This document shows positions 1-6,813 of a DNA stretch of 15,019 nucleotides, in pieces (position 1 is the stretch's first letter; each line of letters begins with the position of its first letter). The position numbers and the translations under genes were made by a program. This DNA comes from Thermodesulfobacteriota bacterium (lineage in GTDB: Bacteria > Desulfobacterota > DSM-4660 > Desulfatiglandales > Desulfatiglandaceae). The notes beneath the pieces are model-generated. The model searched no databases. It was not told where the DNA came from and saw nothing but the letters and a program-made list of their open reading frames with translations. Location of the stretch: NCBI GenBank assembly GCA_028278625.1, contig JANQDY010000145.1, forward strand, positions 1 to 15,019, written 5' to 3'.

Positions 1-4
1 ATCG

Positions 5-96
5 GTGGACGGTTTAAATCGGAATCAGTGGACGGAATCAATCGGAATGGGTGGACGATTTAAATCGGAATGCCTGGACGGAATGGCCCGGAATAC
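5..96. repeat. Four tandem 23-bp repeats at the left edge
   Basis: Four head-to-tail copies of a 23-base unit start at 5, 28, 51 and 74. The shared core is GTGGACG, about eight variable bases, then CGGAAT. Copies 1 and 3 (with TTTAAAT in the middle) resemble each other most, giving a higher-order period of 46. The array may continue left of the window. IS21-family elements are known for multiple short repeats near their ends, and the last copy is followed by CGCA at 96-99, compatible with an end in CA. No transposase gene is visible, so assignment to an IS end is inference. Confidence 0.7.
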
Positions 97-283
97 GCAT
101 AACCGGCGTTCCTAGCGTGCGAGTTATTCTTGGTTGAGTGCACGACCGGAAGACTTAGGAGAAACCGATGCGTGGGAATTCAGAAAACGCTGTGCTACAA
201 TCCAGGCTACAGGCTAACATTCAAATTTCTAAAGACAATAATTCCGAGTCGTAAGGCAACCCGCGATTATTTGGGGGGATGAC

Positions 284-592
284 ATGGCGAAATATAGACT
301 TGATAAAGAAGAGAAGGAATTCCTTGACGGCTATGAACAGGGAGAATGGAAATCCGTCAAGAATCTCAAGGAAGAGATCGAAAAACATCGGGGATACGCT
401 CGTCAGACGTTGAAGAAAGACAAAAGAGTGAACATCCGAATCTCATCCATGGTACTTGATGAGCTTCAGACCAGGGCTTTGGAAGATGGCATGCCTTATC
501 AAACTTTGATATCCAGTATTCTGCATCGGTTCGTAACCGGAAGACTCATTGAAAAACCCAGGTCGAACAAGTTATTTGAGAATGACATGTAA
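284..592 (+). CDS. CopG/RHH-type antitoxin (BrnA-like), no toxin partner seen
   Basis: This 102-residue protein resembles ribbon-helix-helix antitoxins of type II toxin-antitoxin systems. The N-terminal third is charged (LDKEEKEFLDGYEQGEWKSV), as in COG5304-type predicted CopG antitoxins. The segment around residues 49-90 (RVNIRISSMVLDELQTRA, then GMPYQTLISSILHRFVTGRL) reads as the beta strand, two helices and family-typical 'PYQTLISS' turn of the RHH fold. It would bind operator DNA as a dimer and neutralise a ribonuclease-type toxin. A G-rich Shine-Dalgarno (GGGGGG) lies five bases before the ATG. Partner toxins of this class usually sit just upstream, but the 180 bases upstream hold no toxin frame and the next gene downstream is convergent. 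It therefore looks like an orphan, or the survivor of a module lost next to the repeat array. Family recognition is fairly sure; the partner is unknown. Confidence 0.75.
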   Translation: MAKYRLDKEEKEFLDGYEQGEWKSVKNLKEEIEKHRGYARQTLKKDKRVNIRISSMVLDELQTRALEDGMPYQTLISSILHRFVTGRLIEKPRSNKLFENDM

Positions 593-620
593 CCGCTGAC
601 GTATTTCCACGCATGTCACT

Positions 621-2828
621 TCATCCCACGCAGCCGAGGCTCGGATCCTGAACCGCGATGGTTCTTCGCTCCCGTTTCTTCTTCTTCACCTGACACAATA
701 GCGTCTTATAGGTGGGGAAACCGGAGATCTCGTCAAACTGCTCAAAATCGGTCAAGGTGTTGACATTGGCCTGCTTCCATGCCTCCGTGCCCAGGGGGCC
801 GCCGCCCCCCACCGGCGCGTAAACGCACCCCTTCATGATTTTATCCGTCACGAACGCCTGCATGGTGACGGAACCCCTGGCGGTTTTGATGACGACCCGG
901 TCCCCGGTCTTGATCTTTCGTTCCTTTGCATCCTCCGTGTTCATCTGCACCGTGGGAACGGGGAGGTTCTTCATGAAGGCGGGGATGCCGCGAAGACATG
1001 ATTTCATGTCCGGTTTAAAAGGGCCTGTTCCCAGGATCAAGGGGAACCGTTTCAATAACTTGGGGTTGCTCAAAGGTGTTTCAGCCGATTCTTCGTATTT
1101 GGGAATGCCGTCATAGCCGTACTCTTCAAGCACCGTGGATTTGATTTCAAATTTGCCGGAAGGGGTTTCAAAACCGGGCTTTCCGTCACGCCTGAGCAGT
1201 CCCTGCTCCCACTTTCTTTCTCCGGTGGGCTTTGGTGGTTTCCTGAGCACATGCCTGTCGGCATTCATTAGATCATCCAGGGTAAAGCCCGATTGACTGA
1301 TTATGTATTCAAGAAGCTCTTTTTGATTTTTGGGAAAGAGGTGTCCATATCCCAGGCGATTGGCCAGTTCATTCAAAATGTCATAGTTGGGTCTGGCCTG
1401 GCCGACGGGTTCGATCAGCTTTTCCCTCAGTCGCAGGGAACCGCCGTAATAGCAGTAGGATTCCTGTTCAAAGGCTGTGGTGGCCGGCAAGACAAGATCC
1501 GCGTAGGCTGCGTCCGCGGTCAATTGCAGATTGATGGTGACCAGAAACTCCAGTTCTCCCAGGGCTTTTTTCCAGAGATCCGGATTGGGCCAGCAGGTAA
1601 TAAGGGATGCCCCCAGAACGAAGAGCCCCCTGATTTTGTAGGGGTCGCCGTCTATGATCGCCCTGGGCAGAAGGGCTGCATGGGGTTCTCCGCCGCAATA
1701 GTGGGCATAAACGGGGAATTTTCCCGCACCGATGGATTTTTCGTGCCCCGGAGTTTCGATTTGCCGATCCGTCGGCAGGGGAAGGATGTTGTCCGGTTCC
1801 AGGAAACAGCGCCCTCCTTCCACGTCCAGCTGCCCTGCCAGGGCCCACAATACCATGACGGCCCGAATGTTCTGAACGCCGCTTTTGGTGTATTCAAGGC
1901 CCGTATACATCACATAGGTGGCCCCTTCGGCATCGGCAATATCTTCGGCCAAACGTTCAATCAGCGCTTCATCAATGCCGGTGATGGTGGAGACATACTC
2001 GGGCGTGAAATCCTCCACATAGGTTCTGAACTCATCGAAACCAAGGGTCCAGTCTTCGACAAATTCACTGTCATAGAGATCGTCTCTGATGAGAACGTGA
2101 CAGAGCCCAAGAGCCAGGGCACCGTCGGAACCGGGTCTGATGGGGATCCACTCCGCGCCTTCCAGTTCCGCGGCCCTGGTTTTCCGGGGATCGATGACGA
2201 TGATGTCGGCGCCCTCTTCGGAAGCCCTTTTTAAGCGTTCAAACATCTCGGGCGGGGTGGAGGTGGACGGATCGGTTCCCCATACCAGTATCAGATCCGA
2301 ATTGTCCACATCCGAAAACATGTCGATGTGGCGGCAACCCATGGACAATTTTGGTGCCAGTACCCCCAATGAGGTATAGCAGGGGGAGCCCACACCGAAG
2401 GTGTTGGGAGAACCGAAAGGGAAGAGGATGTTGCTTGAGAGATAGATTTCGGACCCTTTGAGCTGATAGATGTCTTTGAAGGATCTTTCGTATGAGCCGG
2501 TTCCGGTATAGATGCCGACCGTTTCAGGCCCATGGGACTCCTTCAGCCGATTCAGGTTGTCCACGATGATCTGGAACGCCTCGTCCCAGGAAATCTCCTC
2601 AAATTCATAGGTCCCCTTGGGCCCCACTCTCTTTAGGGGATGTGTTACCCTGCTTTCCGAATAGACGATTTCTTTTACACTGCGGGCAAGGGGGCACAGC
2701 ACCTGGCCCATGGGGGCATCAGGGTCCGGTTCCAGCCGGTCGATTCTGCCCGCTTCATCAAAATGGACAATCACCCCGCAGCCGGGACTGTGAAAACAGA
2801 TGCCGCAGATACCATGCTTTTTGCTCAA
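621..2828 (-). CDS. Molybdopterin oxidoreductase with N-terminal 4Fe-4S motif (DMSO reductase superfamily)
   Basis: Cytoplasmic member of the molybdenum/tungsten bis-pterin (DMSO reductase) superfamily. With the start chosen here it is 735 residues. The N-terminal 4Fe-4S ligands are C8, C11, C17 and C45 (CGICFHSPGC, later QVLCPLA). The molybdopterin core follows (WGTDPSTSTPP, VIDPRKT, ADLVLPATTAFEQ), and the molydopterin-dinucleotide binding domain lies around 600-725 (VQMNTEDAKERKIKTGDRV). C150 in GSPCYTSLG sits where a cysteine or selenocysteine metal ligand is usual. There is no Tat signal. Start: TTG at 2828 has GGGAGG nine bases upstream and places the Fe-S motif at the N terminus. A TTG at 2918 would add 30 residues but has no ribosome site and overlaps the likely -10 box. 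The reaction cannot be named; acetylene hydratase-like, formate or sulfur-compound enzymes are all possible. It is divergent from the HdrD-like gene, a plausible electron partner. Confidence 0.88.
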   Translation of the reverse strand: MSKKHGICGICFHSPGCGVIVHFDEAGRIDRLEPDPDAPMGQVLCPLARSVKEIVYSESRVTHPLKRVGPKGTYEFEEISWDEAFQIIVDNLNRLKESHGPETVGIYTGTGSYERSFKDIYQLKGSEIYLSSNILFPFGSPNTFGVGSPCYTSLGVLAPKLSMGCRHIDMFSDVDNSDLILVWGTDPSTSTPPEMFERLKRASEEGADIIVIDPRKTRAAELEGAEWIPIRPGSDGALALGLCHVLIRDDLYDSEFVEDWTLGFDEFRTYVEDFTPEYVSTITGIDEALIERLAEDIADAEGATYVMYTGLEYTKSGVQNIRAVMVLWALAGQLDVEGGRCFLEPDNILPLPTDRQIETPGHEKSIGAGKFPVYAHYCGGEPHAALLPRAIIDGDPYKIRGLFVLGASLITCWPNPDLWKKALGELEFLVTINLQLTADAAYADLVLPATTAFEQESYCYYGGSLRLREKLIEPVGQARPNYDILNELANRLGYGHLFPKNQKELLEYIISQSGFTLDDLMNADRHVLRKPPKPTGERKWEQGLLRRDGKPGFETPSGKFEIKSTVLEEYGYDGIPKYEESAETPLSNPKLLKRFPLILGTGPFKPDMKSCLRGIPAFMKNLPVPTVQMNTEDAKERKIKTGDRVVIKTARGSVTMQAFVTDKIMKGCVYAPVGGGGPLGTEAWKQANVNTLTDFEQFDEISGFPTYKTLLCQVKKKKRERRTIAVQDPSLGCVG

Positions 2829-2837
2829 AACGGATGT

Positions 2838-2843
2838 CCTCCC
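2838..2843 (-). promoter_or_regulatory. Shine-Dalgarno deciding the TTG start of the molybdopterin gene
   Basis: On the minus strand GGGAGG lies nine bases before TTG 2828-2826. It is the only strong ribosome site near the 5' end of this frame and is the main reason for preferring this start over the TTG at 2918. Confidence 0.6.
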
Positions 2844-2916
2844 GGAAATGATCCTGTAAATGATTCTGCCAAAACGCGCTTTTTCCTGCGGTTGAACCCT
2901 AAAAAACGTGTCACTC

Positions 2917-2944
2917 AATATATGGATTGTCTCGGGAAAAGCAA
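2917..2944 (-). promoter_or_regulatory. Candidate sigma70-type promoter of the molybdopterin oxidoreductase gene
   Basis: On the minus strand TTGCTT (2944-2939) and TATATT (2922-2917, five of six consensus bases) are separated by 16 bases. Transcription would start near 2910, about 80 bases before the preferred TTG start. The -10 box overlaps the alternative TTG at 2918, which argues against that start. Read by eye only. Confidence 0.4.
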
Positions 2945-3024
2945 GAGGAGGCCCGTGGGTGATATGCCCGACGTGGTCATCGGAATCCCCTTCAATTCAT
3001 GAATTCCACATCGGATTTTCCAGT

Positions 3025-3052
3025 TTGACACTCGGGGATATCTCTTTTTAGA
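3025..3052 (+). promoter_or_regulatory. Candidate promoter of the HdrD-like gene
   Basis: A perfect TTGACA (3025-3030) is followed after 16 bases by TTTAGA (3047-3052), a weak -10 match. It points at the ATG at 3086 and stands back to back with the minus-strand promoter, so the pair may share a regulator. The weak -10 keeps confidence low. Confidence 0.3.
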
Positions 3053-3085
3053 CTTCCCCCATTTGAGATCTAACAGGTTTACCCG

Positions 3086-4216
3086 ATGCTGAAATATGGT
3101 GAGTCAGAAGCACTGACACGCGTGCGACAAAGGATCAAAAAGGACTGTGTGAAATGTGGCCTTTGCGGCAAGGAATGCCGGTTTTTAGAGAAATACGGCA
3201 GTCCCAGGCAGATCGCCGATCTCTTTGACCTTTTAAAAGGCGCCCATCGTGCCATGGCCTATGCGTGCAGTTTGTGTCGTTTGTGTACGGCGGTCTGTCC
3301 CAAAGGGTTGGATCCTGCCGCCATGTTTCTGGAAATGCGGAGATCGGCGGTACAGGAAGGCCTTGCCCCGTATCCGCAGCATCGGGGCATTCTGAAGTAT
3401 GAGAAGCGCGGCATTTCAAGTCGCTACACGTGGTATGGGTTTCCGGAGGGGTGTGATACCGTGTTTTTCCCGGGGTGCACACTTACGGGGACCCGCCCCA
3501 AAACCACTCTAGCCTTTTACCGGTATTTGCGGCGGCACCTGCCCCAAGTGGGAATCGTTCTGGATTGCTGTACCAAACCTTCCCACGATCTGGGACGTCA
3601 GGCCTATTTTCAAGAGGTTTTCAGTGAAATGAAGGGCTTCCTCATGAAAATGGGGATCCGGAAAGTCATCGTGGCCTGCCCCAACTGCCATCAGATTTTC
3701 AAGACCTACGCAACAGAAATGGCCCTTTTGACGGCCTATGAGTTCATGGCCATGGACGGCATTCCGCATTTGGCAGGATCCGGCAAAACCGTGACCGTGC
3801 ACGATCCCTGCGCCCTGCGCTTTGAAGAGGCCGTCCACGTGGCGGTGCGGGGGTTGCTGGAAAAGCAGGGATTGAGGGTTCAGGAAATGCGCCACCACGG
3901 CCGAAAAACCCTTTGCTGTGGTGAAGGGGGGTCCGCCGGCTGCCTGGCACCCGAGCTCTCCGAACATTGGGGATTTCTCAGAAAGAAAGAGGCGGCCGGA
4001 ACCAGCACCTTCACCTATTGCGCCGGTTGCGTCAATAACCTGCGTCGCCGCATGCCCGCCGGACATCTGCTGGATCTCATGTTTGAACCGGATAAAGCCC
4101 TGGAAGGGAGAAGCACCGTTTTTAGCTCGCCCCTCACCTACTTGTGTCGTCTGTGGGTGAAGAAACGGCTGAAAAAGGGGGTTGACGTGGCAATTTCCCG
4201 GGAAAGAGACGTGTAA
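3086..4216 (+). CDS. HdrD/GlpC-like iron-sulfur protein with two CCG domains
   Basis: Soluble 376-residue electron-transfer protein. Two 4Fe-4S ferredoxin motifs sit at the N terminus: C21, C24, C27, C31 and C61, C64, C67, C71. Two complete cysteine-rich CCG domains follow: C131, C161-C162, C198, C201 and C242, C277-C278, C312, C315. This matches the order found in HdrD, GlpC and the LutA/GlcF group, where the CCG domains hold noncubane clusters or mediate disulfide or quinone chemistry. There are no membrane segments, so any membrane partner would be encoded elsewhere. A weak CAGG lies eight bases before the ATG. It is divergent from the molybdopterin oxidoreductase with a 257-base gap. I infer that the two exchange electrons (for example molybdoenzyme to thiol/disulfide or quinone pool), but the sequence does not prove this. 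The specific subfamily is not identifiable by eye. Confidence 0.88.
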   Translation: MLKYGESEALTRVRQRIKKDCVKCGLCGKECRFLEKYGSPRQIADLFDLLKGAHRAMAYACSLCRLCTAVCPKGLDPAAMFLEMRRSAVQEGLAPYPQHRGILKYEKRGISSRYTWYGFPEGCDTVFFPGCTLTGTRPKTTLAFYRYLRRHLPQVGIVLDCCTKPSHDLGRQAYFQEVFSEMKGFLMKMGIRKVIVACPNCHQIFKTYATEMALLTAYEFMAMDGIPHLAGSGKTVTVHDPCALRFEEAVHVAVRGLLEKQGLRVQEMRHHGRKTLCCGEGGSAGCLAPELSEHWGFLRKKEAAGTSTFTYCAGCVNNLRRRMPAGHLLDLMFEPDKALEGRSTVFSSPLTYLCRLWVKKRLKKGVDVAISRERDV

Positions 4217-4466
4217 CCCAGGCGTTGATGCGCCCGTGAAAAACCGCTCCACCCTCCCGGGTGTTTCCCGGTCCAAGGCCATTCAGAAACAACTTGACTT
4301 TGTCCCGATGATCCGTTATGAGTCCGCAGGTCCGGTGGGAATGGCAGAAGCCGTTGCACAAGCATCCAGAAAGATGCGGTTTTGGGACAGGGCGGCGCCG
4401 GCGTTGACGGTTTGACCGCTGATCAGCCATAGCAGTCACCGGGGAATCGGAAGACTGTTTTTAAGG
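4217..4466. other. Noncoding stretch after the HdrD-like gene
   Basis: The gap from 4217 to 4781 is 565 bases. This first part contains no frame with a convincing ribosome site or recognisable protein motif. The only structure seen is a small CCGGG/CCCGG hairpin at 4257-4271 with no T tract. It is probably a long 3' untranslated region that ends in the terminator that follows. The remainder of the gap holds that terminator and the structured leader of the TonB receptor gene. Confidence 0.5.
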
Positions 4467-4521
4467 AAAAGCCACGAAGGCTTACTTTTCAAAGGAAAAG
4501 TGTGCCTTCGTGGCTTTTTTT
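4467..4521 (+). terminator. Strong rho-independent terminator
   Basis: A perfect 11-bp stem, GCCACGAAGGC (4471-4481) with GCCTTCGTGGC (4504-4514), encloses an inner 7-bp stem (ACTTTTC 4484-4490 with GAAAAGT 4495-4501) closed by an AAAG loop. Seven T residues follow at 4515-4521. Four A residues precede the stem, so it could also work weakly on the minus strand. It separates the HdrD-like transcript from the uptake operon. Confidence 0.9.
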
Positions 4522-4596
4522 GTGGCGCTTTAGAAAGATATGGAGAACAGGCCGAACATTTTATGAGATGACCATGCATTAAGGAATCGTAAGGGA

Positions 4597-4713
4597 GGAG
4601 GGCGGCATACCCGGCAAGGTTAAGAACCGCCCTCCAGGTGAAGCGCTCCCGTTAAAAGGAATGCTCCGGATGAGACAATACCACCTTTTCTCTTTCCGGT
4701 CAACGGGCGCTTC
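4597..4713 (+). promoter_or_regulatory. Structured 5' leader of the TonB receptor gene, class unknown
   Basis: Two strong stems lie between the terminator and the receptor start. Stem A is nine perfect GC-rich pairs, GGAGGGCGG (4597-4605) with CCGCCCTCC (4627-4635). Stem B is 12 pairs with a two-base bulge, 4640-4653 with 4702-4713. It encloses a 48-base region that can fold further (AAAAGG 4654-4659 with CCTTTT 4684-4689). Stem B is followed only by CATTTTG, a poor terminator tail. I looked for cobalamin-box, c-di-GMP and Ni/Co riboswitch landmarks and did not recognise any. It may be a cis-regulatory RNA; pairing was judged by hand. Confidence 0.4.
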
Positions 4714-4781
4714 ATTTTGTAAAACACGGAGGAGCACCCAAATGGCAGTGGCGCTCTTGTGGGAGGAAGGAGAAACAGGAA

Positions 4782-6806
4782 ATGAAAAAGTGCAAATGGT
4801 GGATTGGTTTTTGGCTTTGTCTGGTTTTGGCGTTCCCGGGGCCGGGAGGGGCCGGGGAAACGGAAGATGAAACGGAAAAAGAAGCGACGCACCGAATGGA
4901 TGAGATGGTGGTGACCGCCACCAAGTATGAAACCTCAATCAAGGATATTCCCTCAAATGTGACCGTTATCACCGGTGATGAGATTCGCGCCCAGCACCTG
5001 CCTGACAATGATATCGGCGATACCCTGCGGAACATTTCGGGTCTTACCACCCGCAGGGCTTATGCCCCTTTCCCGGCCTATATCAACATTCGAGGGACGG
5101 GCAGCAACGGAACGGTGATTCTTGTGAACGGCATCCCCACCAACTGGGAAATTACCCAGGCCATACCCCCAGAGAACATCGAGAGGGTGGAGATTGTGAG
5201 GGGCCCCGCTTCAGCCCTTTACGGCGCAAACGCCAGCGGCGGCGTCATCAATATCTTCACCAAGGAAGGGGGGGAAGGGATCAACGGAACCGTGGGAGGG
5301 GGTTACGGTACTTTCAATACCTGGCGAGTGAATGCCACCAGCAGCGGCACCATCGATAAATTTCATTATTCTTTTGCGGGATACAGGGACAAATCCGACG
5401 GCACCAACGTGGTGAAGAACACGGTTTTACCCAGCGTGACCATGATCCAGGACTGTTCCTACGACAAGTGGGCCGCAAACCTGACCGCCGCCTATGACGT
5501 GAACGAAAAGGGGAAGCTCTCCTTTCTCTTCAATTTTTTTCAGGACGACTACGTCCGGGGCCGTCCAAACGTGGGTGGCGACTGGGACCGGTATTTCACC
5601 AGTCTGATCTACGATCAGGCATTCGGGGATCGGTTTCTGTTTAAGGGGTACGTGGGATTTCGCTATGATGACCTGCTTCACCGGTACGACAAAGGGAACC
5701 AGAACTATGAACTGAGACAGACCCGGAACACCGACTATCGGGAAATCCCCGTGGAACTTCAGTTGACCTCCCGACTGGGATTCGGCAACACGCTGACCGG
5801 GGGGATTTTCTACAACTACCAGGATACGGACCAGGATTACCGAAATCCCCAGGGGACGCTGATCAATCACAACCGCTACAAGGTGCGAACCATGGCCGGG
5901 TATCTCCAGGATGTGTGGAAACCGATTCAAAAACTGGCGGTCACGGCCGGCCTTCGCTACGACAACTGGCGCAATTACGACAACACCTTTACCGGTTACG
6001 CGGATCAACATCCCGGCGACCGCACGGACGACAACTGGAGTCCCAAGATCGGCGCCAAGTACAATTTTACGGACCGGCTGGCCATATGGGCCAATTATGC
6101 GGTGGGGTTCAACCCGCCGACCCCGGAACAGCTCTACGATGACCGGACTTCCGGCGGTAACCCAAGGGAACCGAATCCCGACCTCAAGCCTGAAACAACG
6201 CGAAGCTGGGAACTGGGCGTTGAAAACTGGTTTACGGATACCTTGAACGCCAAAGCCGTGGGATTCTTCAACTACACGGATGACAAGATCATCAGCTGGT
6301 TTGATGATGACAATGTATGGATCAACAAGAACATCGGTCGCAGCAAATCCTATGGCGTTGAGATGGATCTCTTTTTTCAACCCACCGACAACTGGATCGT
6401 GAACGCCAATTTCACCTGGAATCCGGCGACCATTGACGAGAATCCCAGCAACCCGAGCCAGGAAGGGAATGAACTTCCCTTTTCGCCGGAATACAAGGCC
6501 AACCTGAGCCTCACCTATCAGATGTACAACAACTTTGAAGTGAGCGGCTTCTGCCGGTATTTGAGCAAACAGCAGACCAATGACAATAATACCGAATATA
6601 CCGGTTCAGGGGAGATGCGGTACATGCCGTCCTCTTTTGTGGTCGATTTCAAAGGTATCAAACACTTTCCCGTCCAATGGGGACGGCTCAAGAATATTGA
6701 CCTGGCCCTGAGCGTGGACAATGTGTTTAACGCCAATTACCGCACTTTCTATATTTACGAAGATCCGGGGCGGACCTTTTTCGGGGAGGTGAAATTCTTC
6801 TTCTAA
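4782..6806 (+). CDS. TonB-dependent outer-membrane receptor
   Basis: 674-residue outer-membrane receptor. A signal peptide spans residues 1-25 (lysine-rich start, hydrophobic GFWLCLVLAF, likely cut after GGAG). A TonB box follows at about 40-46 (DEMVVTA). The plug domain runs from about 53 to 160 (IPSNVTVITGDEI, YINIRGTGSNGTVILVNGIP, VEIVRGPASALYGANASGGV), then a beta barrel to the C terminus, which ends in aromatic GEVKFFF as barrel proteins do. Length and plug resemble the BtuB/CirA branch (metal chelates, cobalamin, siderophores). AAGGAG lies nine bases before the ATG. It is the first gene of the uptake operon; the next ATG is seven bases after its stop. Energised by TonB-ExbB-ExbD encoded elsewhere, it would import the substrate handled by the downstream ABC transporter. 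The ligand cannot be read from the sequence; nickel or cobalt chelate is a guess from context. Confidence 0.93.
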   Translation: MKKCKWWIGFWLCLVLAFPGPGGAGETEDETEKEATHRMDEMVVTATKYETSIKDIPSNVTVITGDEIRAQHLPDNDIGDTLRNISGLTTRRAYAPFPAYINIRGTGSNGTVILVNGIPTNWEITQAIPPENIERVEIVRGPASALYGANASGGVINIFTKEGGEGINGTVGGGYGTFNTWRVNATSSGTIDKFHYSFAGYRDKSDGTNVVKNTVLPSVTMIQDCSYDKWAANLTAAYDVNEKGKLSFLFNFFQDDYVRGRPNVGGDWDRYFTSLIYDQAFGDRFLFKGYVGFRYDDLLHRYDKGNQNYELRQTRNTDYREIPVELQLTSRLGFGNTLTGGIFYNYQDTDQDYRNPQGTLINHNRYKVRTMAGYLQDVWKPIQKLAVTAGLRYDNWRNYDNTFTGYADQHPGDRTDDNWSPKIGAKYNFTDRLAIWANYAVGFNPPTPEQLYDDRTSGGNPREPNPDLKPETTRSWELGVENWFTDTLNAKAVGFFNYTDDKIISWFDDDNVWINKNIGRSKSYGVEMDLFFQPTDNWIVNANFTWNPATIDENPSNPSQEGNELPFSPEYKANLSLTYQMYNNFEVSGFCRYLSKQQTNDNNTEYTGSGEMRYMPSSFVVDFKGIKHFPVQWGRLKNIDLALSVDNVFNANYRTFYIYEDPGRTFFGEVKFFF

Positions 6807-6813
6807 CAGGCCC

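Noticed and set aside
117..167. Possible 5' end of a group II intron (GTGCGAG start)
   Set aside because: Only the first bases fit the GUGYG consensus; no domain V or reverse transcriptase is in the window.
1293..2234. Long plus-strand frame opposite the molybdopterin gene
   Set aside because: It is a mirror of a clear coding gene, with no recognisable motifs or ribosome site.
4257..4271. CCGGG/CCCGG hairpin as terminator of the HdrD-like gene
   Set aside because: Five pairs and no T tract; the hairpin at 4467-4521 is far better.
3509..4282. Minus-strand frame opposite the HdrD-like gene
   Set aside because: The opposite strand carries intact CCG and ferredoxin motifs; this frame shows none.
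4182..4415. 77-codon frame after the HdrD-like gene
   Set aside because: It overlaps the end of the upstream gene, has no ribosome site and no recognisable domain.
4522..4781. Cobalamin or Ni/Co riboswitch before the TonB receptor
   Set aside because: Stems are present, but I could not find the conserved boxes of either class, so it is only called a structured leader.
5427..6380. Long minus-strand frame opposite the TonB receptor
   Set aside because: Valine/proline-rich antisense shadow of a well-supported receptor gene.
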